The notes under the pieces are model-generated. The model was not told the origin of the DNA, searched no databases, and worked only from the letters and a program-made list of their open reading frames with translations. A DNA stretch of 64,000 nt from Terrabacter terrigena (GTDB lineage Bacteria > Actinomycetota > Actinomycetes > Actinomycetales > Dermatophilaceae), in NCBI RefSeq assembly GCF_042676085.1, contig NZ_JBHTKH010000014.1, positions 1 to 64,000 on the forward strand. Reading direction: 5' to 3'. The translations under genes were made by a program, and so were the position numbers. Position 1 is the first letter of the stretch. Each line of letters begins with the position of its first letter. Shown here piece after piece: positions 53,031 to 61,876 of this stretch.

Positions 53031-53584
53031 CGGCGAGGCCTCTCTATGCGAACGCGGACGGTCGGTTGGTTCTCGAGCGGAGCGAGGCGAGCCGTGACGG
53101 CGTCACGCACTCGCTCCTCGACGCGCTGGTCACCGGTCGAGCGGACGTCGACCGTCACGCGTCGCGGTGTGGAGGACACGCGTACGCCGAGCACGCCGTC
53201 GACATCCTCGGCGGCCGTCTCGACGAGGCGGCTGACGTCACGCGGCCCGAGGAAGACGCCCGTCTCGGCGGCTACCGCAGTCGCCTTGACGACGGATGGG
53301 CGCAGCGCGGTGACGAGCAGGACAAGCCCCACGAGCGCCAGGACGATGCCGACGACCAGGACCCACGCTTGGGGTCGCAGACCCTGCAGGACATGAGCCA
53401 GGTCGTGGACGAAGGCGCTCCCACTGAGAACGCGGCCGTACACGAGGGCGTCGCGCACGGCCAGCGCCCCAGACGCGGTCAACAGAAGTGCCAAGAGGAT
53501 TCCCAGGGCGCCGACGACGCCGGTTCTGCGAGGCGTCTTGGCCGGAGGCATCGCCCCCTGGACATTGCCGCCGTAGCCGCTCAC
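53027..53584 (-). CDS. DUF6286-type membrane protein of the Asp23 operon
   Basis: The 185-residue protein has two membrane segments (about 24-44 and 72-92) and a C-terminal soluble domain with VDGVLGVRVSSTPRRVTVDVRS, resembling AmaP. It is coupled to Asp23 upstream by a GTGA overlap and to amaP downstream by ATGA. Likely a second membrane partner of the Asp23 proteins. The family name is by similarity of layout. Confidence 0.75.
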   Translation of the reverse strand: MSGYGGNVQGAMPPAKTPRRTGVVGALGILLALLLTASGALAVRDALVYGRVLSGSAFVHDLAHVLQGLRPQAWVLVVGIVLALVGLVLLVTALRPSVVKATAVAAETGVFLGPRDVSRLVETAAEDVDGVLGVRVSSTPRRVTVDVRSTGDQRVEERVRDAVTARLAPLENQPTVRVRIERPRR

Positions 53585-54021
53585 CGCACTCTCCTTCGCT
53601 CGCCTGCAGCGGTTGCAACGACGGAGGCGACGGTGACGTCGACGGCATCCACGGCTACTCCCACCAGAGCCTCCACCTGCTCACGCACCCGGTCGCGCAC
53701 TGCTCTCGCCGTCTGCCCGAGCTGGCTGGGCCAAGCCACTGCGATGTCCATGCGGATCCTGGCGCGGCCCCCAGCCACCTCCGCCTTGGCCCTCGGATAC
53801 TGGCGGCCGACGACGCCCTCGAGACCGGTGCCGACTCGGCGCACGCCGCGTACTTCGCCCGCAGCGAACGACGCGACGCGTTCGACGACCTTCTCCGCGA
53901 TCTCGAGGCGCCCCCGTTCACCCGGTTCGGCGAGAGCGCGAGCGCCGGCGCCGACCAGGCCGTGTACGGCTTGCCCTCGCTCGTCCGCGAGCGGCGGAGT
54001 GGTGGTGGCGGGGTCAGTCAC
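53581..54021 (-). CDS. Asp23/Gls24 family envelope stress protein (second copy)
   Basis: The 146-residue protein carries the Asp23 domain: GRLEIAEKVVERVASFAAGEVRGVRRVG, then ARIRMDIAVAWPSQLGQTARAVRDRVREQVEALVG (each in part) with the strand VDAVDVTVASV. GTG 54021 overlaps the end of the DUF2273 gene by eight bases. These proteins are thought to form a membrane-associated network that responds to cell-wall stress. Confidence 0.85.
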   Translation of the reverse strand: MTDPATTTPPLADERGQAVHGLVGAGARALAEPGERGRLEIAEKVVERVASFAAGEVRGVRRVGTGLEGVVGRQYPRAKAEVAGGRARIRMDIAVAWPSQLGQTARAVRDRVREQVEALVGVAVDAVDVTVASVVATAAGERRRVR

Positions 54022-54193
54022 GACCACGGCCGCCCAACACCCGCGCGAGGTCGATCTGACCATCGAGCTGGCCACCGACGAGCCAACCGACCGCACCGAG
54101 GACCAGGGCGATGAGGAAGCCGGTGAATCCTCCGGCTGCAGCGGCGACGCCGAGCAGCAGGCCGGCGAGCAGACCGATCAGTGAGCTGGGCAT
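54014..54193 (-). CDS. DUF2273-like small membrane protein
   Basis: A 59-residue protein (MPSSLIGLLAGLLLGVAAAA then GFLIALVLGAVGWLVGGQLDGQ) with two hydrophobic helices and a Gly-rich turn. This is the small integral protein (DUF2273) that usually accompanies Asp23. AAGGAG is eight bases before ATG 54193. It overlaps the downstream Asp23 gene. Confidence 0.85.
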   Translation of the reverse strand: MPSSLIGLLAGLLLGVAAAAGGFTGFLIALVLGAVGWLVGGQLDGQIDLARVLGGRGRD

Positions 54194-54241
54194 GTAGTTC
54201 TCCTTTGACAGACGACCTGTTCGGGGACGGTCGCAGTTCGG

Positions 54242-54559
54242 TCAGATCTCGGTCGTGCGTCGGGCACCCGGGAAGGAACGGGGGAGTCGACTGCGCACGG
54301 TCCGCGCCACCCGGCGAGCGCGGCGGGACACCCGCATACGCGATCCACGCCAGCTGTGCCGGACATGCACCTGGAGGTTGGCGGCGGCCTCCCGCTGCAC
54401 CGCCTCGTCGACGCCGAAGGCTCGGTCGACGGCCGCGAGCGCGGACAGATAGCTCTCGGTGTCGCCGCCGCGGTCAGGATGGTGGGCGGCTGCGGTGCGC
54501 CGCCGCTGCCGTACCCATCGGGAACGCAACGCCGGGTCTCGGGGCCCGCTCACGGACAT
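54242..54559 (-). CDS. Small J-domain-like protein with HPD motif
   Basis: The 105-residue basic protein has an arginine-rich helix (RSRWVRQRRRTAAA) followed by HHPDRGGDTESYLSALAAVDRAFG. That is the helix II-HPD-helix III core of a J domain, with H27-P28-D29. Helix I is very short and the C-terminal 45 residues are basic. ATG 54559 shares one base with the upstream stop (TGATG). It may recruit an Hsp70 to the Asp23 assembly; this is inference. Confidence 0.7.
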   Translation of the reverse strand: MSVSGPRDPALRSRWVRQRRRTAAAHHPDRGGDTESYLSALAAVDRAFGVDEAVQREAAANLQVHVRHSWRGSRMRVSRRARRVARTVRSRLPRSFPGARRTTEI

Positions 54560-54921
54560 CAAGCCTTTGCCTCGTTCGCGGCGCCGCCGGGTGCTAGGAC
54601 GTCCTCGACGACGACGTCCACCGGGGTGTGCGTGACGGCCCGGGCGGCCGCACGCACCTTGGCGGCGGTCTCGGCGGCGGAAGCATCCCAAGCCAGGACG
54701 ACATGGACGGTCGTGACCTCGGGACGCACCTGGATGCCCTTCACTGTGCGTCTTGGGAAGTGGGTGGCAGCCTCGCCGAAGGCTCCGCCATGCAGAGCCG
54801 CCACGCCGGGCACGGCGAGGACGGCTGCCTGAACGGCATCCGCGGACTCGAGAGGCTGCGCTTGGGCGGGCCCATCCGCGGCGGGAGGGGCATCGACCCC
54901 TGTGCCCGGCTGAAGCGTCAC
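54559..54921 (-). CDS. Asp23-like short protein
   Basis: The 120-residue protein has a Pro/Ala-rich N-terminus and a domain AVQAAVLAVPGVAALHGGAFG, GIQVRPEVTTVHVVLAW and VRAAARAVTHTPVDVVVEDV, which follows the beta-alpha pattern of Asp23 but is shorter. The start GTG 54921 overlaps the upstream stop as GTGA. Part of the same operon. Confidence 0.72.
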   Translation of the reverse strand: MTLQPGTGVDAPPAADGPAQAQPLESADAVQAAVLAVPGVAALHGGAFGEAATHFPRRTVKGIQVRPEVTTVHVVLAWDASAAETAAKVRAAARAVTHTPVDVVVEDVLAPGGAANEAKA

Positions 54922-55400
54922 TGGACCCGCGGCTCGGCGCCTTGCGAACCTTGGGACGGGTCGCCGTCCTCCTGTTCGAGGAAGACGTCCTGGACCTCGA
55001 TGTTCACCTCGGTCACCTCGAGGCTCGTCATGCGCTCGATCGCGGAGATGACGTTGCGACGGATGCCTTGGGCCAGGTCGGCGATGGAGACGCCGTAGTC
55101 GGCGATGAGCTGCACGTCGACGGCTGCCTGCCGCTCGCCCACCTCGACAGAGACACCCTGGGAGTGGTTGGTGCGGCCGCCGGGGATGCGCTCACGGAGG
55201 GCTCCGACCGCGCGAGCGGTGCCGCCGCCGAGGGCGTGCACTCCGGCCACATCGCGGGCCGCGATCCCCGCGATCTTGGCGACCACGGTGTCGGCGATCG
55301 TGGTGCGGCCCTGCTCGGTGACCAGGGCGGACGGCGAGGCCTCGCTGCTTTCGACGGCGGTGGAGGTGTTTGTCGTCTGACGGGTCTTCGTTTCGCTCAT
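54918..55400 (-). CDS. Asp23/Gls24 family envelope stress protein (first copy)
   Basis: The 160-residue protein has a charged Thr/Ser-rich leader (about 35 residues), then the Asp23 domain: GRTTIADTVVAKIAGIAARDVAGVHALGG, GVSVEVGERQAAVDVQLIADYGVSIADLAQGIR (in part) and VTEVNIEVQDVFL. AAGGAG is about nine bases before ATG 55400. First gene of the operon, which then runs through five tight overlaps to amaP. Confidence 0.9.
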   Translation of the reverse strand: MSETKTRQTTNTSTAVESSEASPSALVTEQGRTTIADTVVAKIAGIAARDVAGVHALGGGTARAVGALRERIPGGRTNHSQGVSVEVGERQAAVDVQLIADYGVSIADLAQGIRRNVISAIERMTSLEVTEVNIEVQDVFLEQEDGDPSQGSQGAEPRVQ

Positions 55401-56468
55401 CGACTGGCTCCTTGAGGGTGACTTGGTCGCGCGGCAAGCCAGCGCCGGGCCTTGCTGCGCTCTGCCACAAGGACTTACCCGGGGGCGCCGTTTCAACACT
55501 GTGAATTCGGTGCACGTACGCCACCACCTCGAACCCGACGAGCTCGTCGACCCTTTCGGCCCTCATGTGTGACGAGCACTCGCCGTCGACGCGGCCGACC
55601 TCGGCGGCATCCGGATGTCGTCGAGGTAGTCGGCCACCACGCGTCGCCCTGAGTGGGTACGTGCTCGTCGGCGTCCTGGGCGGGCGCACCGTGGAGGGGG
55701 TTCCCGCCCAGGGCGACCGCGGTCGTTCTCGGCGGCGAGCGCGCCCATCGTGTCCACCGCGCCCATCGTGTCCACCGCGCCCACCCCCGTACGGCCGCGA
55801 CCGGTGCGGTGTCAGCACGCCGGGCTGCGGGTACGTCGCTCCCAGCGTCCCGGTCGTCGTCCGAGGTCCCGCGCAGGGGCTCGGCCGCGACCGGGGCGCC
55901 TTCACGCCCCGGTCCGCGGCGACGGGTCGGGACGCCCCGGCCGTGGGTATGCCTCAGGTGGCGGCGTCGTCTCTGGAGCCTCCCCTGTGGCTCCTCTTGG
56001 GGCGGCGCCGTCCTCGGCGTGATTCACGATCCTGTCGGCGGGTAGGGAGGCGGCGATGGCGCCGCCGGCCGTGGCCTTCACACTGTCCGAGCCGGCGGCG
56101 CCGTCCACGTGCGCGGGTTTGCCCCGGTCGTCGTGACGTCCACGCGGTGAACCCGTTCCGGTGGCGGTGCGCGGGGTCGGGGCGACGATCGGAGCACGGC
56201 TCTGAGACGTGTTGCACAAATGGGATATTTCGGGCATCGCCGAGGGTATGAGGACCTCGACGGCGCCGCCACTTGGTCCCACCCCCACCCGGGGAACCCC
56301 TGAGGCGGCGCCGCCCTCGTGCACGGGGTGGGTTCATGCGGCGACCTGGTCGACCGACGGGCTCCCCACGAGTCGACCTGCGCCCGCATCGGTCGGCGTC
56401 CGTCCAGGGGCCGACGTGATGGATGCGCCGGCTGGTCCTGGACGCTCGGTCGCGAAGCGTGCGCGCGA
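55401..56468. other. About 1 kb without a supported gene
   Basis: The first 60 bases hold the upstream region of the Asp23 operon. The rest has many GC-rich frames in all six readings with no recognisable product and no good ribosome sites. A small GTG frame at 55508 encodes about 20 residues. A lower-GC patch lies near 56208-56235 (gttgcacaaatgggatattt). A tandem 18-bp repeat is listed separately. It may be decayed coding sequence. Confidence 0.45.
55740..55785. repeat. Tandem 18-bp repeat, 2.5 copies
   Basis: The unit cgcgcccatcgtgtccac occurs twice exactly (55740-55757, 55758-55775), followed by a partial third copy. It is in a region with no gene. Confidence 0.85.
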
Positions 56469-56885
56469 TCAGGCGGTCTCGGCGACGAGCTGGTTGCGCA
56501 GTGAAGCAGAGTCCGACTCGAGCCAGCCCTCAGCGGCCTTGCCGTTCTCCATGCGGAAGATCTCGATCCACGTCGTCGTGACCTCGTGACCCGACGCGGG
56601 GAACCCCATGAAGGCGCCACGATGAGTCCCCCGGTCGGTGCCGCGGACGACGACCCGGTCACCGTCGACGAGCACGTCCTCGAGCGTGGTGTGCAGGTCC
56701 GGGAAGGCCGCCCGGTAGTCGGTGACTGCCGCGCCGTACTCGTGCGGCCCGACGATCCGTACGTCGAGGGCGTTGTGACTGACGAACTCCGGGGCCAGGA
56801 ATGCCGCGGTCTCGCCGACGTTGCCCTTGTTCCAGACCTCGTCGAAGAAGCGACGGGTGGCCGCCCTCAACTCGTCATCTGACAT
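56469..56885 (-). CDS. SnoaL-like ester cyclase/NTF2-fold protein
   Basis: The 138-residue protein has the SnoaL-like pattern: RRFFDEVWNKGN, APEFVSHNA, YRAAFPDLHTTLEDVLVDGDRVVVRGTDRGTH (in part), and WIEIFRMENGKAAEGW. It is a single-domain NTF2 fold. AGGAGG lies five to six bases before ATG 56885. Substrate unknown. Confidence 0.88.
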   Translation of the reverse strand: MSDDELRAATRRFFDEVWNKGNVGETAAFLAPEFVSHNALDVRIVGPHEYGAAVTDYRAAFPDLHTTLEDVLVDGDRVVVRGTDRGTHRGAFMGFPASGHEVTTTWIEIFRMENGKAAEGWLESDSASLRNQLVAETA

Positions 56886-57164
56886 TTCGCCTCCTCTGGC
56901 GCCCCAGAGCCCCGGAGCGCGCGGACGCTCGTTCCTGTCAGTAGACGCTCAGCCGGCACGGTCGGCAAGGGCATGGCACTGCCGGCCTGGCTCAGCGCGC
57001 TCGCGTCGCGTCACCACGCTGGTTCCGGAAGACACGGCCGACCGCCCTCCGCGTGCAACCTGGGCCCAGCAGCTCACACGCCTCCACCACACAACCGCCG
57101 GGTGTCGACCGCCCCGAAGCCCGAAGGCCCGAGGGCTCGAGGGCTCGAGGGCCGAAGGTACGCC

Positions 57165-57464
57165 TTATGCCGGAACCTTGTCGGCGATGATGTCGATCTT
57201 CTCGATCTGCGGTTCGGAGAAGAGGACGCCGGTGTTGGGGCCCAGCGCCTGCCCGACGCCACCGGCAAGGTGAGCGTCGCGGGCCTCGTCGTCGGGGAAG
57301 ACGTCGTACACGCCGAAGGTCGTCGGTCCGAACTGGATGGCGAACCAGGCGATGGTGCCTGGCTCGTCCATCACGATCGACCGCGCCTGGGTGAGAAATT
57401 CTGAGAGCTCAGTCTCCTTGCCCGGCAGGGCCTCGAGACGCACGAGGAGAGCTTTGGTCAGCAT
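57165..57464 (-). CDS. Antibiotic biosynthesis monooxygenase-like (quinol monooxygenase type)
   Basis: The 99-residue protein is an ABM-domain dimeric alpha+beta barrel: LLVRLEALPGKETELSEFL, ARSIVMDEPGTIAWFAIQFG and FGVYDVFPDDEARDAHL. AAGGAG is eight bases before ATG 57464. Such proteins act on quinols or remain uncharacterised. Confidence 0.86.
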   Translation of the reverse strand: MLTKALLVRLEALPGKETELSEFLTQARSIVMDEPGTIAWFAIQFGPTTFGVYDVFPDDEARDAHLAGGVGQALGPNTGVLFSEPQIEKIDIIADKVPA

Positions 57465-57556
57465 GGGTCTGACTCCTTCGCTTTCGCGGTCGAACGGATG
57501 CGGCCGCTCGACCGCAAGGTAGCAGCACCCCGCCCCTCGGGCCGAGGTGCCGGCGA

Positions 57557-57892
57557 TCAAACCTGCTTGTTCGCCAACGCCTCGAAGTTCTCGTAGAGCT
57601 CGGGGACGCCGTGCTTCTCGCGGAGCTTGACTGCTGCGGGTCCCACCCGTGACCACAAGCCTGAGACCCAGAGCCAGTCCAGCACGAGATCCGCGTCCAG
57701 AAGCCCGTTCTTGGTCAGGGTCGCGATGGTCTCGCCCCAGTTCAGGATCCGTGAGACGAGGATGTCCTCGACGGATGCTGTCCGGGGGTCGAAGTCCTCG
57801 GCCCACACCGCTTGCTGCGCTTCCTCGAGGCCCATCGTGGAGCCCCACTGCGCCAGCTGCACGAGCAGTGCCGCGTCTTCGCGATCTGCCAT
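57557..57892 (-). CDS. DUF4760-like protein
   Basis: The 111-residue helical protein contains ALLVQLAQWGSTMGLEEAQQ, DILVSRILNWGETIATLTKNGLLD and WVSGLWSRVGPAAVKLREKHG (the last two in part), which match the DUF4760 layout. ATG 57892 has AAGGAGGG upstream. Function unknown. Confidence 0.78.
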   Translation of the reverse strand: MADREDAALLVQLAQWGSTMGLEEAQQAVWAEDFDPRTASVEDILVSRILNWGETIATLTKNGLLDADLVLDWLWVSGLWSRVGPAAVKLREKHGVPELYENFEALANKQV

Positions 57893-58142
57893 GTCACCCT
57901 CCTTCGTCGGGGCAGGAGCACCCACTGGTGACACTACTTCTCGACGCTAGTGGCAGGGGTGAGTACCGCCAGGACCCGAGCGATTCTTCGGCTGCCCACG
58001 CCCCCGGGCAGGCCTACCATTTCGTTGAGGGCGTCCTGCGCGTACGACTGCCGCAGGCCGCCTCGGCGACATCCGGGTTCGGTGTCTCCACACGCACGAA
58101 CCTTGTCAGTACTCCATCAGCTCCCACCCGAGTGAGGAACCG

Positions 58143-58331
58143 ATGTCAGTGACCGATGGCCTTCTCGAGAACAACGAGGCGTACGCCGGCAGCCCCACGG
58201 GACCATTGCCCCCGCCACCGTCGAAGCACCTGGGGTACTGGCCCGCATGGACGCTCGTATCGGCGTCCACTCCGTGCCCGGTCCGGCGGAACGCGGGCAC
58301 GTTGCCGGGCGACGAGTCGACGCGACACTGA
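58143..58331 (+). pseudogene. Decayed beta-carbonic anhydrase
   Basis: The N-terminus MSVTDGLLENNEAYAGSPTG and PLPPPPSKHL is that of actinobacterial beta-carbonic anhydrases and has a GAGGAA site. The next conserved block, ACMDAR, appears as ARMDARIGVHSV in another frame, with the zinc Cys changed to Arg. RNAG reappears in the original frame before a TGA. The remaining two thirds of the enzyme are absent and ybdK starts 24 bases later. A true remnant. Confidence 0.82.
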
Positions 58332-58354
58332 CCCACCGATCACCCGAGGTGTCG

Positions 58355-59680
58355 ATGACGGATCACAACACGGCATTCGCCGATGTCACCTTCACGCCGT
58401 CTGCGGGGAGGACCCTCGGCGTGGAGTGGGAGCTGGGTCTGCTGGACCCGCTGACGCTCGACCTCACCTCACGGGCCGACGACCTGCTGGGCCACGCGAA
58501 TGCACCGGAGGCCAACAGCCACGCCCGACCGACGAAGTCACGCTCCACCGTGACCAAGGAGCTGCTGCGCAACACGGTCGAGATCGTCACCGGCGTCTGC
58601 GCGAACGCCGAGGAGGCGTCAGCCGACCTGAGTGGCGGACTCGAGACGGTGCAGAACGCCGCCGAGCAGCTGGGAATCCTGCTGTACGGGGGTGGCGCCC
58701 ACCCGTTCGCGCGCTGGGAGGACCAGCAGGTCAGCGAGGGCCAGCGGTACGCCACCCTCATCGACCGCACCCAGTGGTGGGGACGCCAGATGGTGATCTT
58801 CGGCGTGCACGTGCACGTCGGGGTGAGATCGGCGGCCAAGGTGTGGCCCCTCATCAACGGACTGCTCACCTTCCACCCGCACCTGACGGCCCTCTCGGCA
58901 TCGTCGCCCTACGGCTCCGGCGCCGACACCGGGTACGCGAGCAACCGGACCATGCTGTTCCAGCAGCTGCCGACGGCGGGACTGCCGTTCCAGTTCGAGA
59001 CCTGGGCGCAGTACCGCGAGTACCTGCGCGACGTCTACACGACCGGTGTCATCACGGACCCCAGCGAGCTGCGGTGGGACATCCGGCCCTCCCTGCGCCT
59101 GGGCACGATCGAGGTGCGTGCCTGTGACGGGCTGTCGCGGCTGCAGGACGTCGCAGCCGTCGCCGCCCTGGTCCACTGCCTCGTGACGCACCTCGAGCAG
59201 CAGCTCGACGAGGGGATTCTCGCCCGACCGCTGCCCCCGTGGCACGTGCAGGAGAACAAGTGGCGGGCTGCTCGCTACGGACTCGACGCCATCCTCATCC
59301 GTGACGCGGACAATCGTGAGGTGGATGTCGTCGACGACATCCACGACCTCCTCGAACAGCTGCAGCCGACGGCTCGTCGGCTCGGATGCACCCAGGAGCT
59401 GGCCAAGATCGAGGACATCCTGCGCGACGGCGCGGGATACCAGCGGATGCGGTCTGCCGTCATGGCCGACGGTTCCGGCGACCTCCGGGCAGCCGTCCGC
59501 TCCATGCTCGTCCCTGGGCCCGGCAGCGCTGCTCCATCCTCGGCGGGCATCCCGGTCACAGCCAGATCCACCCCGAGGTCGGCAGGCTCGAGCGCGCCGG
59601 ACTGGCCGAGGTCCCGAGAGCAGGTGCCGCCGGCCGCTCCGCGCGGAGCGGGGGAGCCCCAAGGCTCTCCGTCGGAGTGA
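58355..59680 (+). CDS. YbdK-type carboxylate-amine ligase (glutamate-cysteine ligase 2 family)
   Basis: The 441-residue protein has TLGVEWELGLLDP at the start (Mg-binding Glu), VTKELLRNTVEIVTGVC, FGVHVHVGVRS, FETWAQYREYLRDVYTTG and IRPSLRLGTIEVRACDGLSRLQDV, the usual GCS2 motifs. It would link glutamate and cysteine or a related amine. The C-terminal 60 residues are a Ser/Pro/Arg-rich tail. ATG 58355; GAGG is six to seven bases upstream. Confidence 0.92.
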   Translation: MTDHNTAFADVTFTPSAGRTLGVEWELGLLDPLTLDLTSRADDLLGHANAPEANSHARPTKSRSTVTKELLRNTVEIVTGVCANAEEASADLSGGLETVQNAAEQLGILLYGGGAHPFARWEDQQVSEGQRYATLIDRTQWWGRQMVIFGVHVHVGVRSAAKVWPLINGLLTFHPHLTALSASSPYGSGADTGYASNRTMLFQQLPTAGLPFQFETWAQYREYLRDVYTTGVITDPSELRWDIRPSLRLGTIEVRACDGLSRLQDVAAVAALVHCLVTHLEQQLDEGILARPLPPWHVQENKWRAARYGLDAILIRDADNREVDVVDDIHDLLEQLQPTARRLGCTQELAKIEDILRDGAGYQRMRSAVMADGSGDLRAAVRSMLVPGPGSAAPSSAGIPVTARSTPRSAGSSAPDWPRSREQVPPAAPRGAGEPQGSPSE

Positions 59681-59686
59681 GCGGGC

Positions 59687-60340
59687 TCAGCGCCGTCGCG
59701 CGATGGTCAGCCCGTCGAACGCCGTCAGCACGACCGCGTCGACGCGATCGTCCGAGGCGACGAGGTCGTTGAAGGCGCGCAACGCAGTCGTGTTCTCGTC
59801 GGTGGCCTCCGGATCGGCGATCCGGCCACCCCACAGGACGTTGTCGGCGAGGAGGAGGCCCCCGGATCGCACGCGCGGCACCAGCTCTTGCCAGTACGCG
59901 GCATACCCGGGCTTGTCCGCGTCGATGAAGACGAGGTCGATGTCTGCCGCGTCGGGGAGGGCTCTCAAGGTGTCGAGCGCGGGTGCGATGCGCAGCTCGA
60001 TGCGATCAGCGAGTCCTGCTGCGGCCCAAGCGCGTCGGCCGATCTCGGTCCACTCCTCGCTCACGTCGCAACACAGCAGCGAACCTCCCTCGGCCAGACC
60101 CCGGGCGACGCAGATGCTCGAGTAGCCGGTGAACGTCCCCACCTCGACGGCCCGGCGTGCGCCGACCAGCCGGGTCAGCATGGTGAGCAGCTGCCCCTGG
60201 TCGTCGCCGATCTGCATGCCCGCCGCATCGCCCAGCCGAGCTGTCGCGCCCTGCAGCGCACGGACCACGAGGTCGGGGCGCCACGACCCGTGATCGACTG
60301 CGTATGAACGGATCTCGTCTGTGACCGCGAAGCTGCGCAT
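59687..60340 (-). CDS. Class I SAM O-methyltransferase
   Basis: The 217-residue protein belongs to the CCoAMT-like group: QGQLLTMLTRLVGARRAVEVGTFTGYSS (in part), CCDVSEEWTEIGRRAW, IDLVFIDADKPGYAAYW and LLLADNVLWGGR. All cofactor and metal motifs (DADK, DN) are present. Substrate unknown. It converges with the ybdK gene, leaving six bases between stops. Confidence 0.92.
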   Translation of the reverse strand: MRSFAVTDEIRSYAVDHGSWRPDLVVRALQGATARLGDAAGMQIGDDQGQLLTMLTRLVGARRAVEVGTFTGYSSICVARGLAEGGSLLCCDVSEEWTEIGRRAWAAAGLADRIELRIAPALDTLRALPDAADIDLVFIDADKPGYAAYWQELVPRVRSGGLLLADNVLWGGRIADPEATDENTTALRAFNDLVASDDRVDAVVLTAFDGLTIARRR

Positions 60341-60517
60341 CCTTGGACGTTACGCCACCTGCCGCCGTCGACCGTGGTGTCGACGTCGAACGGTTCGGTC
60401 GGCCCCGGGGCGGCGACGCGTCCGCCGGACCCTCGATCTCTCGGGCTCTCAGCCCGGCCTCAGGGGCGCTCGGGAAGCCTCTGGATCGCAAGTCCGACCC
60501 GACCCAGAGGAATCCGC

Positions 60518-61792
60518 ATGCCTGGAAGCGTGAGTACCGCGCTCGACCGCGCCCGTCCGATGTCAGGCTCTACCCTGCTCAACAAGGTCCCGGCCATCAC
60601 AGCCACGTTCTGGCTGATCAAGGTGCTGTCCACGACGATCGGTGAGACGTTCGCCGACTACCTGGCCGTCGACGTCGGCCTCGGCACAGCCGCCACCGAC
60701 GGGGCGATGGTGACCCTGCTGGCCGTCGCCCTCGTCGCGCAGCTGCGCGCCAAGCGGCTCGTCCCGTGGCTCTACTGGCTCACGGTCGTGCTCGTGAGCA
60801 TCGTCGGCACGCAGATCACCGACTTCTTCACCGACACCCTCGGGGTCAGCCTCTACGTCAGCACGGCCGCCTTCTCGGTCGTCCTGGCCGTGGTCTTCAC
60901 TCTGTGGTGGCGTCAGGAGCGCACGTTGGCGATCACCGCGATCGACACCCCGCGACGGGAGCGCTACTACTGGGGCGCGATCCTGACGACGTTCGCCCTC
61001 GGCACCGCGGGCGGTGACCTCGCGACCGAGGCGCTGTCGCTCGGCTTCCGGAACGGGGCCCTCATCTTCGGCGGCCTGATCCTGGCAGTCTGGCTCGGGC
61101 GGCGCCTCGGGCTGGACGCGGTGCTCGCCTTCTGGATCGCCTACGTGCTCACGCGGCCGCTCGGCGCCTCGCTGGGCGACCTGCTGACCCAGGACCGTGA
61201 CTTCGGCGGTCTCGGTCTGGGGGCGAGCCGGACGAGCCTGCTGTTCCTCGGCGTGATCATCGCCCTCGTGGCGCGCGAGCAGGTCAACGCCAACCGGCAC
61301 GGCATACGCGCCAAGGGCGAGGCGCCCGCGGTCAGCCCGCACCGCGACTACGTCTGGGCTGCGGCCGCCGCCGTTGCCGTCGTGGCAGCGGCCTTCGTGC
61401 TCGCGCCGGCTCCCACGCCCGCAGCGGCCGCGCCCGCAGCGGGGACGGGGGCGGATGCGGGCAAGGGCCGGCATGTCAACCCCCTGGAAGCCGATGCGAC
61501 CTCCCCGATCGGCGACCTCCGCCCGTTCGCCGTCATCGTGGATGACGTCGCGGGCAGGACGAAGGCCGGGGACCTGGCGGGGGCGACGGCGAGGATCAAG
61601 GACCTCGAGGTCGCGTGGGACAACGGCGAGGCAGCCATGAAGCCGGCCTCTCCGGACGACTGGCACTCGCTGGACTCGGCGATCGACGGTGCCCTCACAG
61701 CCCTGCGCGCCACGCCGCCGACGAAGCAGTCGAGCCTGTCCGCGCTGACCGCCCTGCAGTCCACGATCGGCGCGCTGGAGAAGAAGCAGTAG
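60518..61792 (+). CDS. COG4705-type membrane protein with helical C-terminal domain
   Basis: The 424-residue protein has about nine membrane segments (residues 25-265; repeated pattern KVLSTTIGETFADYL and ILTTFALGTAGGDLATEAL suggests an internal duplication). One more helix near 280-300 is followed by a soluble C-terminus (GDLAGATARIKDLEVAWDN, DDWHSLDSAIDGALTALRA). AGAGGA precedes ATG 60518 by about eight bases; ATG 60560 is an alternative. It lies 84 bases before the histidine kinase and may be part of its stimulon. Confidence 0.8.
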   Translation: MPGSVSTALDRARPMSGSTLLNKVPAITATFWLIKVLSTTIGETFADYLAVDVGLGTAATDGAMVTLLAVALVAQLRAKRLVPWLYWLTVVLVSIVGTQITDFFTDTLGVSLYVSTAAFSVVLAVVFTLWWRQERTLAITAIDTPRRERYYWGAILTTFALGTAGGDLATEALSLGFRNGALIFGGLILAVWLGRRLGLDAVLAFWIAYVLTRPLGASLGDLLTQDRDFGGLGLGASRTSLLFLGVIIALVAREQVNANRHGIRAKGEAPAVSPHRDYVWAAAAAVAVVAAAFVLAPAPTPAAAAPAAGTGADAGKGRHVNPLEADATSPIGDLRPFAVIVDDVAGRTKAGDLAGATARIKDLEVAWDNGEAAMKPASPDDWHSLDSAIDGALTALRATPPTKQSSLSALTALQSTIGALEKKQ

Positions 61793-61876
61793 GTCGACTG
61801 AGGCACAATCGACACGGCTGTGTACCAGGGCCGCCCACGGCCGTGGCGCATCCCGGCGTGACCGGAAGGAGGCTCG

